A DNA stretch of 5,639 bases from Planctomycetota bacterium (GTDB taxonomy: Bacteria; Planctomycetota; UBA1135; GCA-002686595), in NCBI GenBank assembly GCA_022447405.1, contig JAKVCE010000149.1:1-5639 (forward strand). Direction: 5' to 3'. A program made the translations under genes and the position numbers. Below the pieces are notes generated by a model. The model was not told the origin of the DNA, ran no database searches, and saw only the letters and a program-made list of their open reading frames with translations. Within the stretch, counting starts at the first letter, position 1. Each line of letters begins with the position of its first letter. Of the stretch, positions 1 through 5,580 are shown one piece after another.

Positions 1-589
1 TGCCCTTCACTCCAGGGATGTTGTCGGAGGAGTCGCCCATGATCGCCAGGACATCGATGACGTGATCTGGGGTCGTCCCGAACTTCTCCTCGACCTCTTC
101 GAGGCCTTGGATGACGAGGTCCACCTTCGGCTTGAAGACGTTGTAGAGCTTGGTCGTCTCGCCCACGAGCTGCATGAGGTCCTTGTCGCCGGTGACGAGC
201 ATGACCTCCGCGCCGGCGGCTTCGGCCTGGCGGGTCAGGGTCCCGAGGACATCATCGGCCTCGTAGCCCGGCACCTCGAAGATCGGGATCCCGTGGGCAC
301 GCACCACCTCGCGCATGTCATCGAGCTGGCCGACCAGATCCTCGGGCATCTTCTCGCGGGTGGCCTTGTACTCCTTGAACTCCTTGTGGCGGAAGGTCGG
401 CCCGGGCGGGTCGAAGGCCACGGCGATGTGCTCAGGGGACTCGGTCTCGAGGATGCGGCGCAGGGTCATCGTGAACCCGTAGGTCGCGCCGGTCGGGCGG
501 CCCTCGGCGTTCGTGAGGCCGGAGCGGAACATCGCGAAGTGGGCCCGGTAGGCGAGGGCGGTGCCGTCGAGGAGGAAGACGCGGGGCAT
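1..589 (-). CDS. polA: DNA polymerase I, N-terminal 5'-3' exonuclease domain (partial)
   Basis: Partial gene. The ATG is at 589-587 and the frame stays open to the left edge, giving 196 residues. It begins MPRVFLLDGTALAYRAHF and carries the full run of metal-binding acidic positions of the FEN-like 5' nuclease family: D8, D60, the GYEADD motif (E110, D112, D113), TGDKD (D135, D137) and the MGDSSDNIPGVKG helix-hairpin-helix entry (D186, D189). FRHKEF..YKATR (about 66-78) is the conserved arch-side basic motif. In DNA polymerase I this domain removes RNA primers and damaged strands ahead of the polymerase, in the cytoplasm, during Okazaki-fragment maturation and excision repair. The polymerase part would lie beyond the window, so a stand-alone exonuclease is not formally excluded; the N-terminus reads as typical PolA. 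No Shine-Dalgarno sequence is visible upstream (pyrimidine-rich CCCTCTCCCCT precedes the ATG), so the start rests on domain alignment. It is transcribed divergently from the 643-1530 gene. Confidence 0.93.
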   Translation of the reverse strand, partial: MPRVFLLDGTALAYRAHFAMFRSGLTNAEGRPTGATYGFTMTLRRILETESPEHIAVAFDPPGPTFRHKEFKEYKATREKMPEDLVGQLDDMREVVRAHGIPIFEVPGYEADDVLGTLTRQAEAAGAEVMLVTGDKDLMQLVGETTKLYNVFKPKVDLVIQGLEEVEEKFGTTPDHVIDVLAIMGDSSDNIPGVKG

Positions 590-642
590 AGGGGAGAGGG
601 TATCGCTCGGCGTCGCTAGAATCCCGCAGGTATCTGCCGCTC
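590..642. promoter_or_regulatory. Divergent intergenic region between polA and the WaaP-like gene
   Basis: This 53-bp gap must hold promoters for both divergent genes unless they start inside each other. On the plus strand a TAGAAT hexamer (617-622) is five of six matches to the bacterial -10 consensus, but I see no good -35 box at 17 nt. A 4-bp hairpin GCAG-GTAT-CTGC lies at 626-637, just before the ATG at 643. The only Shine-Dalgarno-like string for the plus gene is GCAGG (626-630), 12 nt from the start. Promoter function is inferred from the geometry. Confidence 0.4.
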
Positions 643-1530
643 ATGAAGACCACCTCCCTGCGCCTCGCTCCTGACGTCCCGGACCTCGCCGGCCTGGGGG
701 CGGAGTGCTTTGAGGACCTCATGGGGTGGACCGAGGGCCTGGTCGGGGGCCCGCGGGCCGAGCTCCTGCAGGAGGGGGCTGGCTGGAGGCTCTGGCGGGT
801 CCCTCTGCCTGGCACGCCTGACGCGGCAGGGAAGGTCACTGAGCGCCCCCGCGGCGCCGGCACAGGTTGGATCCGGATCAAGCGCTTCGAGGGCGGCGGC
901 ATCGTGCGCGCGATGGGAGCGCGCTTCGGCCAGCCGCGCTCTTCCTCTTTCGCAGGCCGGGAGTGGAACTTGCTCTGCCGTCTCCGCGAGGAGGGCGTGC
1001 CCTCTCCGGAGCCTCTGGCCGTCGGCGAGGTGAGCGCGCCGCTCTTCTCGCCCGCCTCTGTCCTGGTCACCCGCGAGCTCGAGGACGTTCAGCCTATAGG
1101 CGCTTGGCTTGAGGAGCGCCCGGACGCGCGCAACCGCGCGCGGCTCTCGCGCGCCCTCGGCGTCTTCTTCCGACGGCTGTTCCAGGCCGGCGTCTCTCCG
1201 CTCTCGCTCACGCCCGCCTCGATCGTGGTCGGCACAGAGGACCCGAACGAGCCCTCCGACTGCGCCTTCGTCCAGCTCGCCCCCAAGGCCGAGAAGGAGC
1301 TGCGCTTCGGTGACCTCCCCGATGTCTGCCTCGTGGATGTTCCTGCTGGGCTCGCTCAGGCGGAGCTCAAGACGGGGGACGCGCTGGGCGTCCTCTCCAG
1401 CGTGGGGGCGTCCATGACAGGAGCGAGCGCGAGAGAGCGACACCGGGTGCTCTACGGGGCGTGCCTGCGCGGCCTCTCTCGAGGAGACCGCCGCGAGCTC
1501 CTCGCGCGGGTCTCGGACGCCGCGCCTTGA
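643..1530 (+). CDS. WaaP/LPS-kinase-like protein, probable pseudokinase
   Basis: A 295-residue protein without signal peptide or membrane segment, so probably cytoplasmic. The middle resembles the lipopolysaccharide kinase (WaaP/KdkA/InaA-like) superfamily: a beta-3-type lysine in IRIKRF (K80), a helix-C-type glutamate in FAGREWNLL (E107), then GVPSPEPLAVGE and a hinge-like LVTRELEDVQPIGAWL (141-156). Where active members have the H-R-D-L catalytic loop followed by a metal-binding residue, this protein reads AGVSPLSLTPASIVVG (182-197), placing Ser at the catalytic Asp (S188) and Ser at the metal-binding Asn/His position (S193). The later Asp of the 'LIDL' motif may persist in CLVDVPAG (D232). 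I therefore infer a kinase fold with reduced or no phosphotransfer activity. Active family members phosphorylate heptose or Kdo of LPS; no substrate can be named here. It is followed after 34 bp by popT and is probably co-transcribed with it. The family call is moderately sure; the residue alignment was made by eye. Confidence 0.65.
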   Translation: MKTTSLRLAPDVPDLAGLGAECFEDLMGWTEGLVGGPRAELLQEGAGWRLWRVPLPGTPDAAGKVTERPRGAGTGWIRIKRFEGGGIVRAMGARFGQPRSSSFAGREWNLLCRLREEGVPSPEPLAVGEVSAPLFSPASVLVTRELEDVQPIGAWLEERPDARNRARLSRALGVFFRRLFQAGVSPLSLTPASIVVGTEDPNEPSDCAFVQLAPKAEKELRFGDLPDVCLVDVPAGLAQAELKTGDALGVLSSVGASMTGASARERHRVLYGACLRGLSRGDRRELLARVSDAAP

Positions 1531-1564
1531 GTCCGGGCTCCTGACTCCGCAGGATCGCTCTCAC

Positions 1565-2608
1565 ATGGCCTCCACCTCCGCTCCGCCGCCCGCCTCGCGC
1601 ACCCTCCTCGGGGGCGTGCTGATGGGGCTCGCGAACCTCGTCCCCGGCGTGAGCGGCGGGACCTTGATCCTGGCGGTCGGGATCTACGACCGCTTCGTCG
1701 GGTCGATCGCGCGCGTGACCCGACTGAAGTTCGAGCGAGCAGACCTCGTCTTCCTCGGGGTCCTGGGGCTGGGCGCCGTCTTCGCGGTCTTCGCCCTCGC
1801 CGGGCCGGCGGTCTTCTTGGTGACGCACCATCGCTGGGCCGCGTACAGCCTCTTCATCGGGCTCACCCTGGGCGGTGTGCCGGCTCTGGCGGGCTCGGTC
1901 AAGAGCCCCAAGGCGCCAGAGATCGTCGCCTTCCTCGCGGGCTTCGGCGTCCTGGCAGGGCTGGCCCTCGCGTCCAGCGGCGGCGCGCTCCCTGGGAGCC
2001 CGCTCGTCCTCGCCGTCATCGGCGCGGTCGCGGCCTCGAGCATGGTCCTGCCGGGGATCAGCGGCTCATATGTTCTGGTCCTCTGTGGGCTCTACGAGGT
2101 CGTGATCGGCGCGCTGCGACCTGCGGCGCTCTCGGATGACTTCGGCGGCTCGGTCTCGGTCTTGCTCCCGTTCGGGATCGGTGTCTTGGCCGGGGTCGGG
2201 CTCTTCTCCAACGCCATCCGCGCGGCCTTGGAGCGCGCTCCGCGGCTGACGCACGCCGCGCTCTTGGGGCTCTTGATGGGGTCGGTGCTGGGGCTCTGGC
2301 CTTTCCAGGAGCCTGAGCACCCCTTCCTCGTGCACGACCGCGGCAGGCAGGCCGTGGTGGACCTCTTAGGCGGCGCTCAGACCTCAGTGGTGAATCACCA
2401 GCACAACTTCACGCTCACAGAGGAGGAGGCGGCGGGCTTGAAGGCGAGCTTTGCGGGAGAGACAGGCGACAGCCTCGAGGGCCTCGCGCGGCAGTACGTG
2501 CGCTACGCCCCCTCCACGGCTGAGGTCTTGAAGGCGCTCGGGCTCCTGATCATCGGCTTCTTGTTCACCTCGCGTCTCGCGAGAAGGAGCGCCAAAGATG
2601 GCGCGTAA
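1565..2608 (+). CDS. popT: DUF368 / PopT-family polyprenyl-phosphate transporter
   Basis: A 347-residue polytopic membrane protein. The family's paired signatures are clear: GLANLVPGVSGGTLIL (21-36) and MVLPGISGSYVLVLCGLYE (160-178), two PGxSG-type motifs from the internal repeat. Hydrophobic segments lie at about 14-42, 61-88, 92-110, 119-139, 146-183, 196-218, 229-246 and 322-338, and LLGLLMGSVLGLWPF (233-247) is also typical. DUF368 proteins (PopT) have been shown to recycle undecaprenyl phosphate across the cytoplasmic membrane for peptidoglycan and other envelope polymers. A hydrophilic stretch of about 70 residues (248-318) separates the last two membrane segments, making the protein somewhat longer than I expect for the family. 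The ATG at 1565 has AGGA at 1551-1554, 10 nt away; a second ATG at 1622 would cut into the first segment only slightly. The 3' end overlaps xthA by 11 nt. Confidence 0.88.
   Translation: MASTSAPPPASRTLLGGVLMGLANLVPGVSGGTLILAVGIYDRFVGSIARVTRLKFERADLVFLGVLGLGAVFAVFALAGPAVFLVTHHRWAAYSLFIGLTLGGVPALAGSVKSPKAPEIVAFLAGFGVLAGLALASSGGALPGSPLVLAVIGAVAASSMVLPGISGSYVLVLCGLYEVVIGALRPAALSDDFGGSVSVLLPFGIGVLAGVGLFSNAIRAALERAPRLTHAALLGLLMGSVLGLWPFQEPEHPFLVHDRGRQAVVDLLGGAQTSVVNHQHNFTLTEEEAAGLKASFAGETGDSLEGLARQYVRYAPSTAEVLKALGLLIIGFLFTSRLARRSAKDGA
2582..2589 (+). promoter_or_regulatory. Shine-Dalgarno sequence of xthA inside the end of popT
   Basis: AGAAGGAG lies 8 nt upstream of the ATG at 2598 and within the last codons of the upstream gene. 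It fixes the xthA start and, with the 11-nt gene overlap, suggests translational coupling. Confidence 0.75.
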
Positions 2609-3389
2609 GCCCAAGACCTTCACGGTCGCCTCGTTGAACCTGAACGGGATCCGCTCGGCCGAGCGCCGCGGCTTCACGAAGTGGCTGAAGAAGAACCAGC
2701 CCGACCACCTCCTCATGCAGGAGGTGCGGGCGACGCCTGATCAGGTGCCCGACGAGGTGCGCTCTCCGGTGGGCTACAACTGCCGCTGGGAGTGCGCGGA
2801 GAAGAAGGGCTACGCCGGGACGGCGATCTACACGCGCTCGATGCCGGACGCCTGGGTCCCTGGCGTGGGCCTCGACTGGGCGGACTCGGAGGGGCGGGCG
2901 ATCAGGGCGGACATCGGGGAGCTCTCCTTGGTGAGCCTCTACCTGCCCTCGGGCTCCTCGAGCGAGGAGCGCCAAGAGCGCAAGTTCGCCTTCATGGACC
3001 ACGCGATGTCCTGGCTGGCGGGCCTCCTCGAGGAGGGGCGGCCGATGATCGTCTGCGGTGACTGGAACATCGCGCACACCGAGGCCGACATCTGGAATCC
3101 GACGGGCAACAAGAAGAACTCCGGCTTCCTCCCCGAGGAGCGCGAGTGGTTCTCGGAGGTCCTCGGGCTCGGCTGGCGGGACGTGTTCCGCGAACAGCAC
3201 CCTGACGAGGCTGGGCTCTATTCCTGGTGGTCCAACCGCGGCCGCGCCCGCGAAGAGGACAAGGGCTGGCGCCTGGACTATGTGCTCACGACCCCTGATC
3301 TCGCGGAGCGCGTAGAGTCCGCCCACATCGACAAGAAGGCCGGCTTGTCGGATCACGCGCCGGTCCTCGTTGAGTTCGGGCTGGAGTGA
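2598..3389 (+). CDS. xthA: Exodeoxyribonuclease III (class II AP endonuclease, ExoIII family)
   Basis: A 263-residue protein, close to the 268 of E. coli XthA. The EEP-nuclease fold residues are all present: SLNLNGIRS (N14/N16), the metal-binding Glu in MQEVRA (E42), YAGTAIYTR (73-80), the catalytic Tyr in SLYLPSG (Y115), CGDWNIAH with the D155/N157 pair, the WWSNRGRA region before RLDYVL (D227), and the terminal GLSDHAPV with the catalytic His (H253). The enzyme incises DNA at abasic sites and trims 3'-blocking lesions, with 3'-5' exonuclease activity on duplex DNA, in base excision repair in the cytoplasm. DNA polymerase I, encoded at the left of the window, fills the resulting gaps. It starts within the end of popT, has an excellent Shine-Dalgarno sequence, and is followed by a 169-bp gap, so it probably ends the operon. 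Nothing appears degenerate. Confidence 0.95.
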   Translation: MARKPKTFTVASLNLNGIRSAERRGFTKWLKKNQPDHLLMQEVRATPDQVPDEVRSPVGYNCRWECAEKKGYAGTAIYTRSMPDAWVPGVGLDWADSEGRAIRADIGELSLVSLYLPSGSSSEERQERKFAFMDHAMSWLAGLLEEGRPMIVCGDWNIAHTEADIWNPTGNKKNSGFLPEEREWFSEVLGLGWRDVFREQHPDEAGLYSWWSNRGRAREEDKGWRLDYVLTTPDLAERVESAHIDKKAGLSDHAPVLVEFGLE

Positions 3390-3390
3390 G

Positions 3391-3426
3391 GCGCCCGTCT
3401 CGGCGCAGCGAGCGAGGGGGGCTCGC
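3391..3426 (+). terminator. Possible terminator-like hairpin pair after xthA
   Basis: Two hairpins lie in series: GCGCC (3391-3395) with GGCGC (3402-3406) around a 6-nt loop, and GCGAGC (3408-3413) with GCTCGC (3421-3426) around a 7-nt G-rich loop. They begin one base after the stop codon, where a terminator would be expected. There is no U-tract, so intrinsic termination in the classical form is not supported; GC-rich bacteria often lack one. Confidence 0.35.
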
Positions 3427-3483
3427 GCTGTTCATGTCTGAGGCGAAGCGAATCGATGAATCTGACGCTGCTATGGGCAATAA

Positions 3484-3511
3484 TCGTCGCCACGCGAACG
3501 CGTAGCGACGA
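3484..3511. repeat. 28-bp near-perfect inverted repeat upstream of yaaA
   Basis: Left arm TCGTCGC-C-ACGC (3484-3495), spacer GAAC (3496-3499), right arm GCGT-A-GCGACGA (3500-3511). Eleven of twelve positions pair, with one C/A mismatch. An outer pair, CGCTGC (3466-3471) with GCAGCG (3517-3522), could extend the structure. It lies 47 bp before the yaaA start, so it could be an operator, an RNA hairpin in the leader, or part of a dispersed repeat. The sequence alone does not decide. Confidence 0.6.
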
Positions 3512-3558
3512 GCTATGCAGCGGACAGAAAGACCATCTCAAGAACCAACACCAAGCAC

Positions 3559-4368
3559 ATGTCTGGACTCTTCACCATCCTCTCCCCAGCCAAGTCCCTT
3601 CAGATGGACGGCGCCGCCGAGGCGGCCTCCCGCTTTGAAGCCAGCAAGCCGCGCTTCAGCGCCAGGACCCGCGCGCTCGCGGAGGAGCTGAAGGGGCGCA
3701 CGCCTCGCTCGCTGGAGTCCTTGATGTCGATCTCTACGAAGCTCGCGGAGCTGAACGCAGAGCGCTGGCAGCAGTTTGGGTCCCGCTCGAACTCGCGCTG
3801 TTCGGCGGCGATGTGCTTTCGAGGTGACGTCTACCAGGGCCTCGAGGCCTGGACGATGGACAAGCGCGCGCTCGGGTGGTCCCAGGATCACGTGCGCATC
3901 CTGAGCGGCCTCTACGGGCTGCTCCGTCCGCTGGACGTGATCCAGCCTTACCGGCTGGAGATGGGCACCAAGCTGCCGACAGACGCGGGCAAGGACCTCT
4001 ACGCCTTCTGGGGCGAGGAGCTCAAGAGGACACTGGAGAAGGACATGAAGGCGGCGAAGGCCGACACCTTGATCAACCTCGCGAGCGACGAGTACTCGAA
4101 GGCCGCGCGATTGAAAGAGCTCGACCTCGACGTCATGGACGTCAAGTTCATGCAGAAGGACGGCAAGGAGCAGAAGTTCATCTCCATCTTCGCCAAGCGC
4201 GCGCGCGGTCTGATGGCGCGCTGGATGGCGGACAATCGCCCCCGCACGGTGGCAGACCTCTCCAAGTTCAACCTCGAGGGCTACCGCTTCCAGGCCAAGG
4301 AGGGCGACGAAGGCCTCATGGTCTTCTCGCGTCCTCGCCCGGTCGCCGCTGGCAAGAGGGCGAGCTGA
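3559..4368 (+). CDS. yaaA: Peroxide stress protein YaaA (DUF328/UPF0246)
   Basis: A 269-residue cytoplasmic protein slightly longer than the usual ~255-260. Family motifs appear in order: LFTILSPAKSL at the N-terminus (4-14), MSISTKLAELNAERW (56-70), CFRGDVYQGLEAW (86-98), ILSGLYGLLRPLDVIQPYRLEMGTKL (114-139, quoted as positions because it is diagnostic), LINLASDEYSKA (171-182), KFISIFAKRARGLMARWM (206-223) and FNLEGYRF (237-244). The basic tail after about 258 is extra. In E. coli YaaA is induced by OxyR and protects DNA and proteins from peroxide by lowering unincorporated iron; the family has a DNA-binding fold. The ATG at 3559 is chosen because the canonical N-terminus begins there, although no Shine-Dalgarno sequence precedes it. 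It follows xthA in the same direction but after 169 bp, so it likely has its own promoter. No OxyR site could be recognised. Confidence 0.93.
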   Translation: MSGLFTILSPAKSLQMDGAAEAASRFEASKPRFSARTRALAEELKGRTPRSLESLMSISTKLAELNAERWQQFGSRSNSRCSAAMCFRGDVYQGLEAWTMDKRALGWSQDHVRILSGLYGLLRPLDVIQPYRLEMGTKLPTDAGKDLYAFWGEELKRTLEKDMKAAKADTLINLASDEYSKAARLKELDLDVMDVKFMQKDGKEQKFISIFAKRARGLMARWMADNRPRTVADLSKFNLEGYRFQAKEGDEGLMVFSRPRPVAAGKRAS

Positions 4369-4400
4369 GCGTGAGGGCTGACGGCCTCAAGAGGGGTGAG

Positions 4401-4405
4401 GGAGG
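4401..4405 (+). promoter_or_regulatory. Shine-Dalgarno sequence deciding the 4416 start
   Basis: GGAGG lies 10 nt before the ATG at 4416. The open frame extends far upstream through yaaA and has an in-frame GTG at 4371, but the ATG has this site and begins a signal peptide (MRR followed by a hydrophobic stretch), so it is preferred. Confidence 0.7.
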
Positions 4406-4415
4406 CGCGCTCTCC

Positions 4416-4904
4416 ATGCGCAGGTTCGCCTACACGGCCCTCTTGTCGCTGGCCTGCAGCTTGGGCCAAGGCTGCTCTACCGTCCACGTCCACTCACCGT
4501 CAGACGCTGCGGCTGTCAGCGAGGTGAGGGAGGTCATGCATCGCTACCTCGAGGCGTTCAATGTCGATGACCTCGAGACGGTCGTCGCTTGCTGGCAGAC
4601 GCCTGGTTGGCTCTCGACGAGCGAGTCGATGACCCTCCTCGAGGATGGCGAAGCGGTCCAAGACCTCTACGGCTCCCTCCTCGGAAAGATCAGGGCAGAA
4701 GGCTACGACCACTCAGAGCTCTTGAGCGAGGACATCAAGTTCGTCAACGATCGATGCGTGACCTATAGGATCACCTTCACGCGTTGGAAGCGAGACGGGG
4801 AGTTCATGCCGCCGCGCGTCCGAGGGAGCGTCTGTACGCTGCAGAAGGTGGGCGGTGAGTGGGGGCTCAGCAACGTCGCGCTAGAACCAGGGACGGGGCG
4901 TTGA
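4416..4904 (+). CDS. Exported NTF2/SnoaL-fold small protein, possible lipoprotein
   Basis: A 162-residue protein with a signal sequence, MRRFAYTALLSLACSLGQGC. A Cys at 20 follows a hydrophobic stretch and could be lipidated, although the lipobox (LGQGC) is poor; Cys14 after SLA is an alternative. The mature part starts with a helix of the NTF2/SnoaL/DUF4440 type, VREVMHRYLEAFNVDDLETVVACW (37-60), with the typical 'Y..AFN..D' pattern. It ends in beta-strands (CVTYRITFTRW, 114-124; RGSVCTLQKVGGEWGLSNVAL, 136-156) whose 'W.LSNV' ending is characteristic of the fold. This fold serves enzymes, ligand binders and partner domains, so no activity can be assigned. It lies 47 bp after yaaA and 46 bp before a second protein of the same broad fold; all three may form one transcript. 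GC content is about 60%, lower than upstream genes. Fold confidence is good, function unknown. Confidence 0.8.
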   Translation: MRRFAYTALLSLACSLGQGCSTVHVHSPSDAAAVSEVREVMHRYLEAFNVDDLETVVACWQTPGWLSTSESMTLLEDGEAVQDLYGSLLGKIRAEGYDHSELLSEDIKFVNDRCVTYRITFTRWKRDGEFMPPRVRGSVCTLQKVGGEWGLSNVALEPGTGR

Positions 4905-4931
4905 ACCCGTCGTACAAACGAACCCATCACT

Positions 4932-4941
4932 AGAGAGGGAG
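4932..4941 (+). promoter_or_regulatory. Shine-Dalgarno sequence of the 4951 gene
   Basis: AGAGAGGGAG precedes the ATG at 4951 by about 9 nt. A second purine run, GAGAAGG (4944-4950), abuts the start codon and is too close to serve. It supports the ATG at 4951, which begins a signal peptide. Confidence 0.6.
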
Positions 4942-4950
4942 TCGAGAAGG

Positions 4951-5478
4951 ATGCGTAGATATTTACCGCTGCTGCTGTTTGTGCCGATCGCCTTTGTCTC
5001 TTTTGGTCGGAGCGAGCTTCAGCCAGGAGGCACGGACTTCAACGCGGTCGACAGGATCGCCATCAGTGATGTCATCGACGCTTACGGCATCTACTGGGAT
5101 AACAATGACCTCGAGGCTTACTTGACTCTGTTCTCTGAGGACGCCGTCGGCGTCACGTACAGGCCGGATGGTGAGAGGGTTGAGGTAGGGATACAGGACG
5201 AATACTCCATCGTCGCCAAGGAGCGGATGGAGCACTTTGAGTCCAACGGGATGCAACGAAGGAAGATGATGGCGAATCAATTGTTCATCGAGCTAGAGGA
5301 TGACTACGCCCATCTGCATCAGTACATGACCCTGTTGACCACGAACAATGGGCAGAAAACTGAGATCGTTAGCTCCGTCTTCTATGTCTTTAAGCTGAAG
5401 AAGGTGAGCGGGGTGTGGAAGATCACGTACAGAGAAGTGAAGCGGACCGACGCAAAGCTAGATCTTCAATTCAAGTAG
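4951..5478 (+). CDS. Exported SnoaL-like (NTF2-fold) protein
   Basis: A 175-residue protein with an N-terminal signal sequence, MRRYLPLLLFVPIAFVSFG, likely cleaved or anchoring near residue 20-25. The mature part looks like the SnoaL-like (SnoaL_4 type) NTF2-fold family: DRIAISDVIDAYGIYWDNND (34-53), then LEAYLTLFSEDAVGVTYRPDG (54-74), a middle helix rich in charged and Met residues (86-108), the NQLFIELEDDYAHLHQYM strand pair (109-126) and a closing SGVWKITYREVKR strand (153-165). Known relatives include polyketide cyclases, dehydratases and many uncharacterised proteins; acidic and His positions (D50, D53, H122) could line a pocket, but I cannot assign catalysis. It follows another exported NTF2-fold gene by 46 bp. 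Its GC content is about 52% by my count over 5041-5460, well below the upstream genes, which suggests a different origin or weaker codon selection. Complete and unbroken. Confidence 0.82.
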   Translation: MRRYLPLLLFVPIAFVSFGRSELQPGGTDFNAVDRIAISDVIDAYGIYWDNNDLEAYLTLFSEDAVGVTYRPDGERVEVGIQDEYSIVAKERMEHFESNGMQRRKMMANQLFIELEDDYAHLHQYMTLLTTNNGQKTEIVSSVFYVFKLKKVSGVWKITYREVKRTDAKLDLQFK

Positions 5479-5532
5479 CAGATGAATACTTGCGCGGCTC
5501 TAAATCAGCTAAGAAGGAGTCCCATCAACGCG

Positions 5533-5580
5533 ATGTTTTCCGTCAGGCAGCCAGAAGGCTCCCGTTTGCCTCAGCCATAG
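5533..5580 (+). CDS. Possible 15-residue ORF with Shine-Dalgarno sequence
   Basis: ATG at 5533, TAG at 5578-5580, encoding MFSVRQPEGSRLPQP. A perfect AAGGAG at 5514-5519 lies upstream, but its spacing of 13 nt is long. It could be a leader peptide or chance. There is no homology I recognise, and the ORF coincides with hairpin-forming sequence (5545-5571), which argues as much for a structured non-coding element. Confidence 0.15.
   Translation: MFSVRQPEGSRLPQP

Larger units (their letters stand above)
3390..3558. other. Intergenic region between xthA and yaaA
   Basis: 169 bp without a convincing gene. Directly after the xthA stop come two short GC-rich hairpins (3391-3406 and 3408-3426), then a large inverted repeat (3484-3511) nested in a looser outer pair (3466-3471 with 3517-3522). 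AATAAT at 3479-3484 is a five-of-six match to a -10 box, but the -35 region is poor. The last 18 bp before yaaA (A- and C-rich) contain no Shine-Dalgarno sequence. Short ORFs crossing this region have no family features. Confidence 0.6.

Noticed and set aside
62..619. 185-residue plus-strand open frame opposite polA
   Set aside because: It is antisense to a clear PolA exonuclease domain. Its composition (rich in Leu, Glu, Gly and Arg) is that of a GC-rich shadow frame.
616..1443. 275-residue minus-strand open frame
   Set aside because: Antisense to the WaaP-like gene; very rich in Arg, Ala and Glu with no motif, a high-GC artefact.
2565..3356. 263-residue minus-strand open frame
   Set aside because: Antisense to xthA, which has every catalytic residue of its family.
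3353..3541. 62-residue minus-strand frame across the xthA-yaaA gap
   Set aside because: It overlaps the end of xthA and the inverted repeat and shows no family feature.
3456..3638. 60-residue plus-strand frame between xthA and yaaA
   Set aside because: No Shine-Dalgarno sequence, no motif, overlaps the start of yaaA and runs through the inverted repeat.
3876..4415. Long N-terminal extension of the first NTF2-like gene
   Set aside because: It overlaps yaaA in another frame and is Arg/Gly-rich. The ATG at 4416 has a Shine-Dalgarno sequence and starts a signal peptide.
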